Below are positions 6,425 through 13,412 of a stretch of 13,416 bases of DNA, piece by piece. Numbering within the stretch: the stretch's first letter is position 1; each line of letters starts with the position of its first letter. The position numbers and the translations under genes were made by a program. The notes below the pieces were generated by a model. It was not told the DNA's origin and ran no database searches. It worked only from the letters and a program-made list of their open reading frames with translations. Origin of the DNA: Candidatus Coatesiibacteriota bacterium (GTDB lineage Bacteria; RBG-13-66-14); NCBI GenBank assembly GCA_014728185.1, contig WJMB01000288.1, positions 1-13,416 of the forward strand, written 5' to 3'.

Positions 6425-7114
6425 GTGGAGGTTCTGGCCGTCATCCCGGCCCGCGGCGGTTCGCGGGGTCTGCCCGGCAAGAACCTGGCCGAGTTGGCCG
6501 GCCGGCCCCTGCTGGCCTATACCGCCGATTGCGTCGGCGACTGCCTCCGTCCCGTCCGGGCGGTGCTCTCCACCGACGACGAAGCCGTCGCCCGGTTGGG
6601 GCGTCGACTGGGTCTCGAGGTGCCCTTCCGTCGGCCCGCCGAACTGGCCGCCGACGACACCCCGACCCTGCCGGTCATCCAGCACGCTCTGGCCGAGCTC
6701 AGCGCCGCCGAGGGTTACCGCCCCGAGGTCGTCGCGGTGCTCCAGCCGACCTCGCCGCTGCGCAACGCCGCGCATCTCGAGGCGGCCCTGGAGCTCTTCT
6801 CATCCATCGATTGCGACTCGCTGATCTCCCTGGCCCCCGTCGAGCACCACCCGGCCTGGGCCTGGCGCATCGTCGACGGCCTTGCCGTTCCCGAAAACGC
6901 CGATCCACCCCGGCGCCGTCAGGACCTGCCGCCGCTCCACCGGCCCAACGGCGCCGTCTATCTGACCACGCCGGAGCTGCTGGCCGCCGACCGTCTGCTG
7001 GGCCGGCGCATCGCCGCCCTGACGATGGAACCCTGGGAGTCCGTGGACATCGATGACGCCTGGGACCTGGCCGTGGCCGAGGCCGCTCTGATCTTTCGCT
7101 CCCGAAACCGCTGA
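6425..7114 (+). CDS. neuA: CMP-nonulosonate cytidylyltransferase (NeuA/LegF-like)
   Basis: A 229-residue acylneuraminate cytidylyltransferase. It activates a nonulosonic acid with CTP to the CMP-sugar used by glycosyltransferases. Visible motifs are IPARGGSRGLPGKN (CTP-binding loop, residues 7-20), LSTDDE, the RRPAELAADDTPT stretch, LQPTSPLR and, near the C-terminus, DIDDAWD, whose Asp residues bind the metal. The length is normal for the single-domain enzymes. The GTG start at 6425 lies 1 nt after the dehydrogenase stop, so it depends on coupling; GAGG overlaps the start region but no well-placed RBS is visible. The FRRPAELA pattern is common in both sialic and legionaminic enzymes, so the exact sugar is open; some members use 3-deoxy-octulosonate, but NeuB and NeuC nearby make a nonulosonate far more likely. 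Confidence 0.88.
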   Translation: MEVLAVIPARGGSRGLPGKNLAELAGRPLLAYTADCVGDCLRPVRAVLSTDDEAVARLGRRLGLEVPFRRPAELAADDTPTLPVIQHALAELSAAEGYRPEVVAVLQPTSPLRNAAHLEAALELFSSIDCDSLISLAPVEHHPAWAWRIVDGLAVPENADPPRRRQDLPPLHRPNGAVYLTTPELLAADRLLGRRIAALTMEPWESVDIDDAWDLAVAEAALIFRSRNR

Positions 7115-7300
7115 GTCCCGTCGAGGCGGCTTGAATCCCGACCCCGGTTCATGTATCTTAAGGTTATGTGTGGCGGGGTGCTCGGGGCGGAGACCTACCG
7201 CCGTTATCGACCGCCTGAGGTGACTGGTCGGCGCGAATGTTCGGTTCGTTTGGTCGGCGCGATTGGTCATCCCCCCAGGCCGCAGCGTGGAGACCGCACC
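7115..7300 (+). promoter_or_regulatory. Leader between neuA and neuB with a candidate promoter and a 12-bp direct repeat
   Basis: This is the only sizeable gap inside the operon (186 bp). A possible sigma-70-like promoter is TTGAAT (7131-7136), 17 nt, TATCTT (7154-7159); each box matches four of six consensus bases. Downstream, TGGTCGGCGCGA occurs twice (7225-7236 and 7251-7262) with a 26-bp period. The neuB RBS GGAG (7289-7292) follows. An in-frame ATG at 7151 would extend neuB by 50 residues, but that stretch shows no family-like sequence. Confidence 0.4.
7225..7262. repeat. Direct repeat upstream of neuB
   Basis: Two exact copies of TGGTCGGCGCGA start 26 bp apart. Similarity continues for three more bases with one mismatch (ATG versus TTG). 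The spacing is about two and a half helical turns. The copies may be regulator-binding half-sites or leader RNA elements. Confidence 0.6.
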
Positions 7301-8368
7301 TTGAGCAACGCCGCCAACAGCTTCCAGCGATGCCTGAACGACCCTGACGCCCCCTGCGTGATCGTCGCCGAGATCGGTGTCAACCACGACGGCGATCCGG
7401 CCAAGGCCCGTCGCCTTGTCGACGCGGCGATCGCCGCCGGAGCCGACGCGGTCAAGTTCCAGGTCTTCACACCGGAGGAGCTCGTCGCTCCTGGAGCCGG
7501 GACGGCGGACTACCAGCGCTCCCGGGGAGCCGGCGACGACCAGGGCGCCATGCTGCGCCGTCTGTCCCTTTCCCAAGACGACCTGGCGGCTCTGCGCGAT
7601 CACACCCTCGCGGGCGGCGGCGTCTTCCTGGCCTCGGCCTTCAGCCCCCGCGACGTCGAGTTGGTCGCCGCGCTGGGAGTGCCGGCGATCAAGCTGGGCT
7701 CCGGCGAGCTGACCGACCCCTTCGTCCTCGACGCCGCCCGCCGAACCGGGCTGCCCCTGATCCTCTCCGCGGGGATGGCCGGTACGGCCGACATCGACTG
7801 GGCCGTGGAACGCCTGGCCGGAGTGCCGCTTATCCTGCTGCACTGCACCAGCGCCTACCCGGCACCCGAGGACGAACTGCACCTGGCGGCGATACCGCCG
7901 CTTCGGGAGCGCTACGGTGTTCCCGTGGGTTATTCCGATCACAGCCGGGGCTGCGAAGCCGCCGTGCTGGCCGCCGCTCTCGGGGCTAGTCTGATCGAGA
8001 AGCACTTCACCCTGGATCGCGGGGCCGCGGGACCAGACCACGACGCCAGCTGCGAACCCGCCGAGCTGGCCGAGCTGATCCGCCGGGTGCGCCGGGCGGA
8101 GCGGCTGCTGGGCGGGGGGGTCAAACGTCTCCGGGCGGTGGAGGGCGACGTCCGCGCCGCCGCGCGCAAGGGGCTCCACGCCGCCCGAGACCTACCCGCC
8201 GGACACCGGCTGGCCCCGGGGGATCTCTGCGCCCGCAGGCCCCGGGTCGGTCTGGATCCGCGAAACATCGACGATCTTTACGGCCGCGAACTGGCCCGGG
8301 AGCTGCGGGCCGCCGAACCGCTGACGAGGGACCGCCTGGTCGAGGGAACGGAGGATCTCAAGTGGTGA
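7301..8368 (+). CDS. neuB: N-acylneuraminate/legionaminate synthase (NeuB family with SAF domain)
   Basis: A 355-residue protein close to the usual family length. It condenses phosphoenolpyruvate with a hexosamine (ManNAc or 2,4-diacetamido-trideoxymannose) to a nine-carbon acid. The N-terminal TIM barrel shows VAEIGVNHDGD, GADAVKFQVF, KLGSGELTD, LILSAGMA, LLHCTSAYPAPEDE, VGYSDHSRG and EKHFTLDRGAAGPDH, all characteristic NeuB blocks with the metal-binding His residues. The last ~65 residues (RKGLHAARDLPAGHRLAPGD onward) form the antifreeze-like SAF domain that closes the active site. The TTG start at 7301 has GGAG 8 nt upstream and gives a normal N-terminus. The end overlaps the methyltransferase start. 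The sequence alone does not separate NeuB from LegI. Confidence 0.93.
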   Translation: MSNAANSFQRCLNDPDAPCVIVAEIGVNHDGDPAKARRLVDAAIAAGADAVKFQVFTPEELVAPGAGTADYQRSRGAGDDQGAMLRRLSLSQDDLAALRDHTLAGGGVFLASAFSPRDVELVAALGVPAIKLGSGELTDPFVLDAARRTGLPLILSAGMAGTADIDWAVERLAGVPLILLHCTSAYPAPEDELHLAAIPPLRERYGVPVGYSDHSRGCEAAVLAAALGASLIEKHFTLDRGAAGPDHDASCEPAELAELIRRVRRAERLLGGGVKRLRAVEGDVRAAARKGLHAARDLPAGHRLAPGDLCARRPRVGLDPRNIDDLYGRELARELRAAEPLTRDRLVEGTEDLKW

Positions 8369-9183
8369 ACGATTACCAGGAATTCGATACCGCCCCCGAA
8401 CCCCTGCCCACCGAGGCCGTGCGCCGCCGCTCCTCGGTCGAGGTCCACGTGCGCTTCGGCAACGCCGACCTGGCCGGCTGGTTCGTCGAGCAGCTCGAGC
8501 TCTCCGGCAAGGAGCGCATCCTCGAGCTGGGCTGCGGGGTCGGCTACCTCTCCCTGCCCCTGGCCCGGGCCGTGCGGGACGCCGGCCGCGTCGAGGCCGT
8601 CGACTACGTTCCCGAGTACGCCAAGGCCTGGGAGATCATCGAGGAAACCGGCGAGCTGCCCCTGGAATTCCGCACCATCCCCACCGACGGCGCCCTGCCC
8701 TGGTCCGATGCCAGCTTCGATGCCGTGGTGGCCGGTTTCAGCCTGCTCTACGTGCCCGACCTGAGCCGGACCATCGAGGAGCTGCGTCGGGTGACGGCTC
8801 CGCGGGGACGGCTGCTGGTCTGCGGGCCGGCCCCCGACGACCAGGCCGATTTCCGCCGCTTCTACGAAGAGGTCGTCGACTGCACCCCCCGGCTCGACTA
8901 TCGCGTCCGGGGCCGGGACATGACCACGGAGGTCCTGCCGGCCCTCGACGAGGCCTTCGGTCGCGGTGAGCGCCTGGACTTCGTCAACGTGCTGCGTTTC
9001 CCCCGACCCGTCGATCTGGTCGAGTTCTTCGCCTCCAGCCGGCTCTACCGTGAGCTGGAGGTCGACCTGCCCGCCCGCGACGACCTGCTGGACACCATCT
9101 ACCACGTCGCCGAGGACACCATCGGCCGCGAGGGCTCCTACACCGTCACCCGCCACCTCCTCGGCGGGCGCTACACCCGGTGA
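8362..9183 (+). CDS. Class I SAM-dependent methyltransferase in the nonulosonate operon
   Basis: A 273-residue protein with a Rossmann methyltransferase core. Motif I is ILELGCGVGYLSL (about residues 53-65), followed by the acidic VEAVDYVPEYAKA, motif II FDAVVAGFSLLYV, and the post-II strand LRRVTAPRGRLLVCGP. This order matches the Methyltransf_11/UbiE-like fold; the C-terminal third is family-specific. The start is GTG 8362 or GTG 8365, both overlapping the neuB stop, with GAGG (8351-8354) upstream. The stop overlaps the next gene by 4 nt. Its placement between neuB and neuC argues for methylation of the nonulosonate, its N-acyl group or the finished glycan. Campylobacter legionaminate loci contain a comparable methylating enzyme. 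The substrate cannot be read directly. Confidence 0.85.
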   Translation: MVNDYQEFDTAPEPLPTEAVRRRSSVEVHVRFGNADLAGWFVEQLELSGKERILELGCGVGYLSLPLARAVRDAGRVEAVDYVPEYAKAWEIIEETGELPLEFRTIPTDGALPWSDASFDAVVAGFSLLYVPDLSRTIEELRRVTAPRGRLLVCGPAPDDQADFRRFYEEVVDCTPRLDYRVRGRDMTTEVLPALDEAFGRGERLDFVNVLRFPRPVDLVEFFASSRLYRELEVDLPARDDLLDTIYHVAEDTIGREGSYTVTRHLLGGRYTR

Positions 9184-10361
9184 ACCCCCGGCGCATCGCC
9201 GTGTTGACCGGCTGCCGCTCGGACTATGGTCTGCTGCGCCCCCTGCTGCGCGAGCTGACCGCCGCCGAGGGCTGCGAGCCTGAGGTCTACGCCGCCGCCG
9301 GGCATCTGGCACCCTCGCGGGGGATGACCATCGAGCTGGTCGAGGCCGACGGCTTCGCGCCCCGGCGGCTGGCCCCCCTCGACGACGGCGACGACGCCCC
9401 CGCCGCCATGGCCGAGCTGGCCGGACGGGTGACCCGGGAGCTGGCCATTCTCTGGCGGCGGGAGCGCCCCGAGATGCTGGTGGTCCTGGGTGACCGCGTG
9501 GAGGTCCTGGGCGCGGCGACGGCGGCCTGGTACTGTCGGGTGCCCCTGGCCCAGCTCCAGGCCGGTGATCTCTCCCGCGTCGACGACGGCCCCCGCCACG
9601 CCGTGAGTCGGCTGGCCCACCTGCTCTTCCCCGCCACCGCCGCCGCCCGCCGCCGCCTGCTGGCCTGGGGCGAGGATCCCCGTCGAGTCCACCTCACCGG
9701 TTCCCTGGCCCTGGATCACGCCCGGGCGTGCCGGGAGCTGGACCCGGAAGAAACGGCCGCGCTTTCCCGGCGCTTGGGTCTCGAGCTCGGCGAGCCCTTC
9801 CTGCTGCTGGTCTACCACCCGCTGCCCGGCGAGACCGAGGCCACCCGGAGGGGCCTGGAGGCCTGTCTGGAGGGCTGCCGCCGGACCGCCGAAGAGTACG
9901 GTCTGGGCTGTCTGGCGCTGCATCCCAACGCCGACGCCGGGGGCCGGGACGTCATCGAGCGCCTGCGCCGCTGGACCGCGCGGGACCCCCGACGCGCCCT
10001 GACCGCCAACCTGCCGCCCCAAGAGTTCGTCGGATTGCTGCGCCGCTGCGCCTGTCTCGTAGGCAACTCCTCGGCCGGGCTGATCGAGGCCTCGGTCCTC
10101 GGCGTTCCGGTGGTCAACGTCGGCGGGCGCCAGAGCGGCCGCGAGCGCGGGGCAAACGTCTTCGACGCTTCGGATCGGCCCGAAGACGTGATCGCCCGGC
10201 TGCGCGAGGTTCTGGAAGACGCCGGACTGCGCCGGCGCCTGACCCGTGAGCCCTCGCCCTACGGTGACGGCGCCGCCGCCCCGCGCATCCGCCGCATCCT
10301 TTGCGAGGTCGCCCTCGACGACGACCTCCTGGCCAAGACCCTCGTCGATAAGAAACCCTGA
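9180..10361 (+). CDS. neuC: Hydrolysing UDP-GlcNAc-type 2-epimerase (NeuC/LegG family)
   Basis: A 393-residue protein with a GT-B-like epimerase fold. NeuC-type enzymes convert UDP-GlcNAc (or UDP-2,4-diacetamido-bacillosamine for LegG) to the free manno-sugar, the substrate of NeuB. Motifs are LTGCRSDYGLLRPLLREL at the N-terminus, VLGDRVEVLGAA, DDGPRHAVSRLAHLLF, LHPNADAGGRDVIERL, and the UDP-binding VGNSSAGLIEASVLG with VNVGGRQSGRERGANV. The loop normally reading HxHGGE is QLQAGD here (Q127-D130 region), with a shortened insertion after it. The GTG start overlaps the methyltransferase stop by 4 nt. All UDP-binding elements are intact, so an active enzyme is likely, though the loop change could alter substrate choice. 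Confidence 0.88.
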   Translation: MNPRRIAVLTGCRSDYGLLRPLLRELTAAEGCEPEVYAAAGHLAPSRGMTIELVEADGFAPRRLAPLDDGDDAPAAMAELAGRVTRELAILWRRERPEMLVVLGDRVEVLGAATAAWYCRVPLAQLQAGDLSRVDDGPRHAVSRLAHLLFPATAAARRRLLAWGEDPRRVHLTGSLALDHARACRELDPEETAALSRRLGLELGEPFLLLVYHPLPGETEATRRGLEACLEGCRRTAEEYGLGCLALHPNADAGGRDVIERLRRWTARDPRRALTANLPPQEFVGLLRRCACLVGNSSAGLIEASVLGVPVVNVGGRQSGRERGANVFDASDRPEDVIARLREVLEDAGLRRRLTREPSPYGDGAAAPRIRRILCEVALDDDLLAKTLVDKKP

Positions 10362-10386
10362 GCGGCGGTCATCGGAAGGTGGACCC

Positions 10387-11025
10387 ATGCGAACAGTCAT
10401 GATCGGCTCCGGCGGCCACGCCCGGGTGCTGGCCGACATCCTGCGCCTGCGGGGCGGGCTGGAGCTGGTGGCCGTTCTCGATGACGATCCACGCACCCAC
10501 GGCGGCCATCTGGGCTCCGTGGAGATCATCGGCTCCACGGCCCTGCTCGAACGCCGACCCCGGGCGGCGACGGCCTGCGTGGCGGCCGTGGGCGACAACC
10601 ACGCCCGGGCGCGCATCTTCAACCTGGCCCTGGGTCTGGGCTACCACCTGCCGTCCCTGGTGCACCCCTCCGCCGTCATCGCCCGCGACGTGTCGATACC
10701 CGACGGGACGATCGTCTGCGCCGGGGTGATCGTCAATCCGGGCGCCCGCCTGGGGGTCAACGTGGTGCTCAACACCGGCTGCTCGGTGGATCACGACGTG
10801 GACATCGGCGACCACGCCCACCTGCACCCCGGCGCCGTGCTGGCCGGCGGGGCGACCGTGGGCGCCTACAGTTACATCGGCACCAACGCCGCGGTCAACC
10901 CCTACCTGACCATCGGCAAGCGCTCGATGATCGGTTCCGGAGCCGTGGTGGTCGAGGACATTCCGGACGGCGTGGTGGCCTACGGCGTGCCGGCCCGGGT
11001 TCAACGCGAATGGAGCGGAGCCTGA
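10387..11025 (+). CDS. neuD: Sugar O/N-acyltransferase, NeuD/PglD family
   Basis: A 212-residue two-domain protein. The N-terminal Rossmann-like domain (MIGSGGHARVLADIL, residues 5-19) binds the UDP-sugar. The C-terminal left-handed beta-helix shows hexapeptide repeats from about residue 95 (VIARDVSIPDGTIVCAGVIV onward) and the catalytic base H136 in SVDHDVDIGDHAHLHPG. PglD acetylates the 4-amino group of UDP-4-amino sugars; NeuD acetylates sialic acid or its precursor. The ATG at 10387 follows GGAAGGTGG (10374-10382). An upstream in-frame extension lies inside neuC and is not family-like. With the neighbouring aminotransferase it suggests an amination-acetylation step that makes a diacetamido sugar. 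Confidence 0.87.
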   Translation: MRTVMIGSGGHARVLADILRLRGGLELVAVLDDDPRTHGGHLGSVEIIGSTALLERRPRAATACVAAVGDNHARARIFNLALGLGYHLPSLVHPSAVIARDVSIPDGTIVCAGVIVNPGARLGVNVVLNTGCSVDHDVDIGDHAHLHPGAVLAGGATVGAYSYIGTNAAVNPYLTIGKRSMIGSGAVVVEDIPDGVVAYGVPARVQREWSGA

Positions 11026-11027
11026 CG

Positions 11028-12575
11028 ATGAGCGGACCGGCTGGAATCTGTATCGCGAAGAGCGAGGCCCTGGAGCGGGCCTTGGCGGCCATCAACGCAG
11101 ACGGTCGCGGTCTGGTCCTGGTCGTCGACGACACGGGACGCCTCGTCGGCACCCTGACCGACGGCGACGTGCGCCGCCACCTGCTCGAGGGCGGCAGCCT
11201 GGGCGATCCCGTGGCCTCGGCCTGCCACACGGAACCCCTGACCGCCCGGACCGGCTATAACGCCGTGGAGCTGCTGGCGGCGATGCGCTCGCGCGGCGCG
11301 CGCCATGTGCCCCTTCTCAAGGACGGACGGCCGACGACGCTGTTGTCCATCGAGGAGCTCTCCGCCGGGGTCGACGACCGACCGGCCATCCTCGGCGGGC
11401 GGCCCCTCTTCAACGAGCCCCTCCCCGTGGCTCGTCCCACCCTGCCCCCCTTCGCCGAGCTGGAGCCCGACCTGCGCCGGGCGGTGGAGAGCGGGATGAT
11501 CACCAACGGTCCGCAGAAGGCGGCCTTCGAGGCCGAAGCCGCCGCCTATCTGGGCGTGAAGCCCGAGCGGGTCCTCGCCGTCTGCAACTGCACCACCGGC
11601 CTGCTGCTGGCCATGGGCGTGCTGGAATCCCCCGGCGAGGTGGTGATGCCCTCCTTCACCTACTTCGCCACGGGCTTGGCCGCCACCTGGAACGGGCTGA
11701 CCCCGGTGCTGGTCGAGGCCCGGCCCGGCGACTTCACCATGGACGCCGCCGCCGCCGCCGCGGCGATCACCGAGCGCACCCGGGCGCTCACGGCGGTCTA
11801 TACCTTCGGCTGTCCGCCGCCCCTGGCTGAGCTGCGCGAGCTGGCCGAGGAGCGCGGCCTGCCGCTGATCCTGGACGCCGCCCACGCCTTCGGGACCACC
11901 ATCGACGGCCGTAAGGCCGGGACCTTCGGCGATATCGAGGTCTTCAGCCTCTCGCCGACAAAGCCGGTCACCGCCGCCGAGGGCGGGCTGATCGTCTGCC
12001 GCGAGACGGCCGTGGCCGAGCGGCTACGCCGGGAGAGCAACCTGGGCGTGCTGGACTCGGCCACGGACACCAGCCGGGGGCTCAACGGGCGGCTGAGCGA
12101 ACTCAACGCCGTGGTGGGACGGGCCAGTCTGCGGCATCACGAAGACAACCTGGCCCGGCGGCTGGAGCTGGTCGAGCTGTATAAAGAGGAACTGGGTGGG
12201 ATAGAGGGGTTCACCTTCCAGGAGATCCCGCTGGACGCCCGCAGCACCTTCAAGGACTTCGCCGTGCGCTGCGACACCGCCGGATTGGGGCTCTCCCGCG
12301 ACGCCCTGGCCCGGGGGCTGGCCGCCGAGAACATCGCCACCAAGCGCTACTTCTATCCGCCTCTGCACCTCCAGCGGCGTTTCGACGGACTGAGCCGCGC
12401 CCCCCGGCCCCTGCCGATCACCGAGGACATCAGCCGCGATATCCTCTGCCTGCCCCTGTATTCGCATATGGAAAGGACAGACCTGCGCAACGTGGTCGCG
12501 GCGCTGCGCCGCCTGCTGGCCAGCGCCGATGCTGTGCGACGGCGCCTGGACGAACTGGGTCGGGAGTGGGGTTAG
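11028..12575 (+). CDS. CBS-pair fused to DegT/DnrJ/EryC1/StrS PLP aminotransferase
   Basis: A 515-residue fusion. Residues 1-115 form a CBS-domain pair: VLVVDDTGRLVGTLTDGDVRRHLL in the first repeat, and RGARHVPLLKDGRPTTLLSIEEL in the second. Residues from about 125 are a full sugar aminotransferase: MITNGPQKAAFEAEAAAYLG, LILDAAHAFGT (D283 for the PLP pyridine nitrogen) and SLSPTKPVTAAEGG with K312 as the PLP Schiff-base lysine. The C-terminal half is complete. This family aminates keto-sugar nucleotides, for example at C4 in the legionaminate route. The CBS pair strongly resembles the one usually fused to sugar nucleotidyltransferases in nonulosonate loci. It may bind adenosyl or sugar nucleotides and regulate activity. 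ATG 11028 has GGAG (11016-11019) 8 nt upstream and begins 2 nt after the previous stop. An ATG at 11010 is possible but less well placed. Confidence 0.88.
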   Translation: MSGPAGICIAKSEALERALAAINADGRGLVLVVDDTGRLVGTLTDGDVRRHLLEGGSLGDPVASACHTEPLTARTGYNAVELLAAMRSRGARHVPLLKDGRPTTLLSIEELSAGVDDRPAILGGRPLFNEPLPVARPTLPPFAELEPDLRRAVESGMITNGPQKAAFEAEAAAYLGVKPERVLAVCNCTTGLLLAMGVLESPGEVVMPSFTYFATGLAATWNGLTPVLVEARPGDFTMDAAAAAAAITERTRALTAVYTFGCPPPLAELRELAEERGLPLILDAAHAFGTTIDGRKAGTFGDIEVFSLSPTKPVTAAEGGLIVCRETAVAERLRRESNLGVLDSATDTSRGLNGRLSELNAVVGRASLRHHEDNLARRLELVELYKEELGGIEGFTFQEIPLDARSTFKDFAVRCDTAGLGLSRDALARGLAAENIATKRYFYPPLHLQRRFDGLSRAPRPLPITEDISRDILCLPLYSHMERTDLRNVVAALRRLLASADAVRRRLDELGREWG

Positions 12576-12593
12576 CCTGCGCTTGGGACACCG

Positions 12594-12632
12594 GGGCGCC
12601 CACCGTCGTGTCGGCGCCCTTCTTCGTTGTTG
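12594..12632 (+). terminator. Intrinsic terminator ending the nonulosonate operon
   Basis: GGGCGCC (12594-12600) pairs with GGCGCCC (12613-12619) around a 12-nt loop that can pair further (CAC with GTG). It is followed by the T-rich stretch TTCTTCGTTGTT. It starts 18 nt after the aminotransferase stop. Confidence 0.75.
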
Positions 12633-13412
12633 GGCGTCAGATGTTTATCCCGAGCCGGCGCGTTCGAGTGCGCGGCCGAAGGAAGTTGGCGAGATAGACT
12701 TGGGTGGCACTTCAATCCGAACCTGCATCTATTGCCGAAGGATTGTCAAGTCAGGTCCGGGATTATCACTTGGGCATGGACCGCTGCGGTAAGCTGATAG
12801 GCTGGTTATCAGCGCTTGATATCATGTAATGTGTCCGGTCGAAGTTAGTCTGACAAGATCGATAAAACGGGCCGCTACAGGTCTTCCGGATGTACTGAGC
12901 CTTCAACGCGACTTGACCATCCGCGCCTTTCTTGCCGGTTACCGCCGCACTGGGCGATAGGATGCAAGCTACCGCAAGTGTGGATTATCAATTGAGTACA
13001 CAGTTTCAGGCCGCTGCTTTTTCCTACGCCTAACAGAACAGGCTATCTTGATCTACACGCGTATTATCAGTTGCTTGCAAACAGGATGCGGCCCGAAGAG
13101 GATACGCGCTCCCCAGAGCGGTTGGCTGCCGGTTGCCGGCGATCGACTTGTGGCGACAGATGGTTCCTCAACCCGTTGCGGCGATGATAAGACGAACCGT
13201 TTCGCCCGCTGGTCAGGCTGGAAGCGCGAAGCAGGGAAGACGGGTATCAAGCTGGCTCCGGCAAACTGCCGGTAAGCGGGATGGCTCCCTTGTAGTGTGA
13301 TGATCCCTCCCGAGTTAAGACGTTCGCTGAGCGGGCAGTCACCGCCCGGGTGCGTCGCGCTTTGAGCCCGATACTATCCTGCGCAGTCTTGTTACTTGAT
13401 ATTGAGGCAGTT
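12633..13412. other. Non-coding stretch with no supportable gene
   Basis: About 780 bp, visibly less GC-rich than the operon. The short frames here (about 75 residues at 13048-13275, and the frame crossing 12576-12792) have no RBS, no recognisable motif and a composition unlike the neighbours. Present are short hairpins (GCCGG-TTG-CCGGC 13128-13140, CCGGC-AAACT-GCCGG 13258-13272, CGGGC/GCCCG 13332-13348) and a possible long-range stem (12931-12939 with 12971-12978). Several TTATCA motifs also occur, including an 11-bp copy of the inverted repeat found at 4669. It may hold regulatory DNA, a decayed element or a non-coding RNA. Confidence 0.6.
12759..12769 (+). repeat. Third copy of the GGGATTATCAC motif
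   Basis: These 11 bases are identical to the core of the inverted repeat at 4669-4682 and 5027-5040. A chance third copy of an 11-mer in a window of this size is unlikely, and all three are in non-coding DNA. Confidence 0.5.

Noticed and set aside
5017..6480. 487-residue open frame on the - strand
   Set aside because: It lies opposite the well-supported dehydrogenase and is the expected antisense shadow of GC-rich codon use; its translation has no recognisable motif.
7151..7300. 50-residue N-terminal extension of neuB from ATG 7151
   Set aside because: No RBS is seen before it, the sequence is not NeuB-like, and TTG 7301 has a well-spaced GGAG and gives the normal family length.
6800..8179. 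459-residue open frame on the - strand
   Set aside because: It spans neuA and neuB in antisense with no motif or RBS.
9171..10622. 483-residue open frame on the - strand
   Set aside because: It is opposite neuC and the start of neuD, both with clear family motifs; composition is Gly/Pro/Gln-rich shadow sequence.
12529..12792. 87-residue frame after the aminotransferase
   Set aside because: It starts inside the aminotransferase gene, runs through the terminator hairpin and has no family-like sequence.
13028..13034. GCCTAAC resembling an integron attC R'' core site
   Set aside because: No matching GTTRRRY partner lies at attC distance, and there is no cassette structure or integrase.
13048..13275. 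75-residue frame in the last non-coding stretch
   Set aside because: It begins with TTG without an RBS, shows no motif, and overlaps short hairpins; it may be chance, although a small unknown gene cannot be fully excluded.
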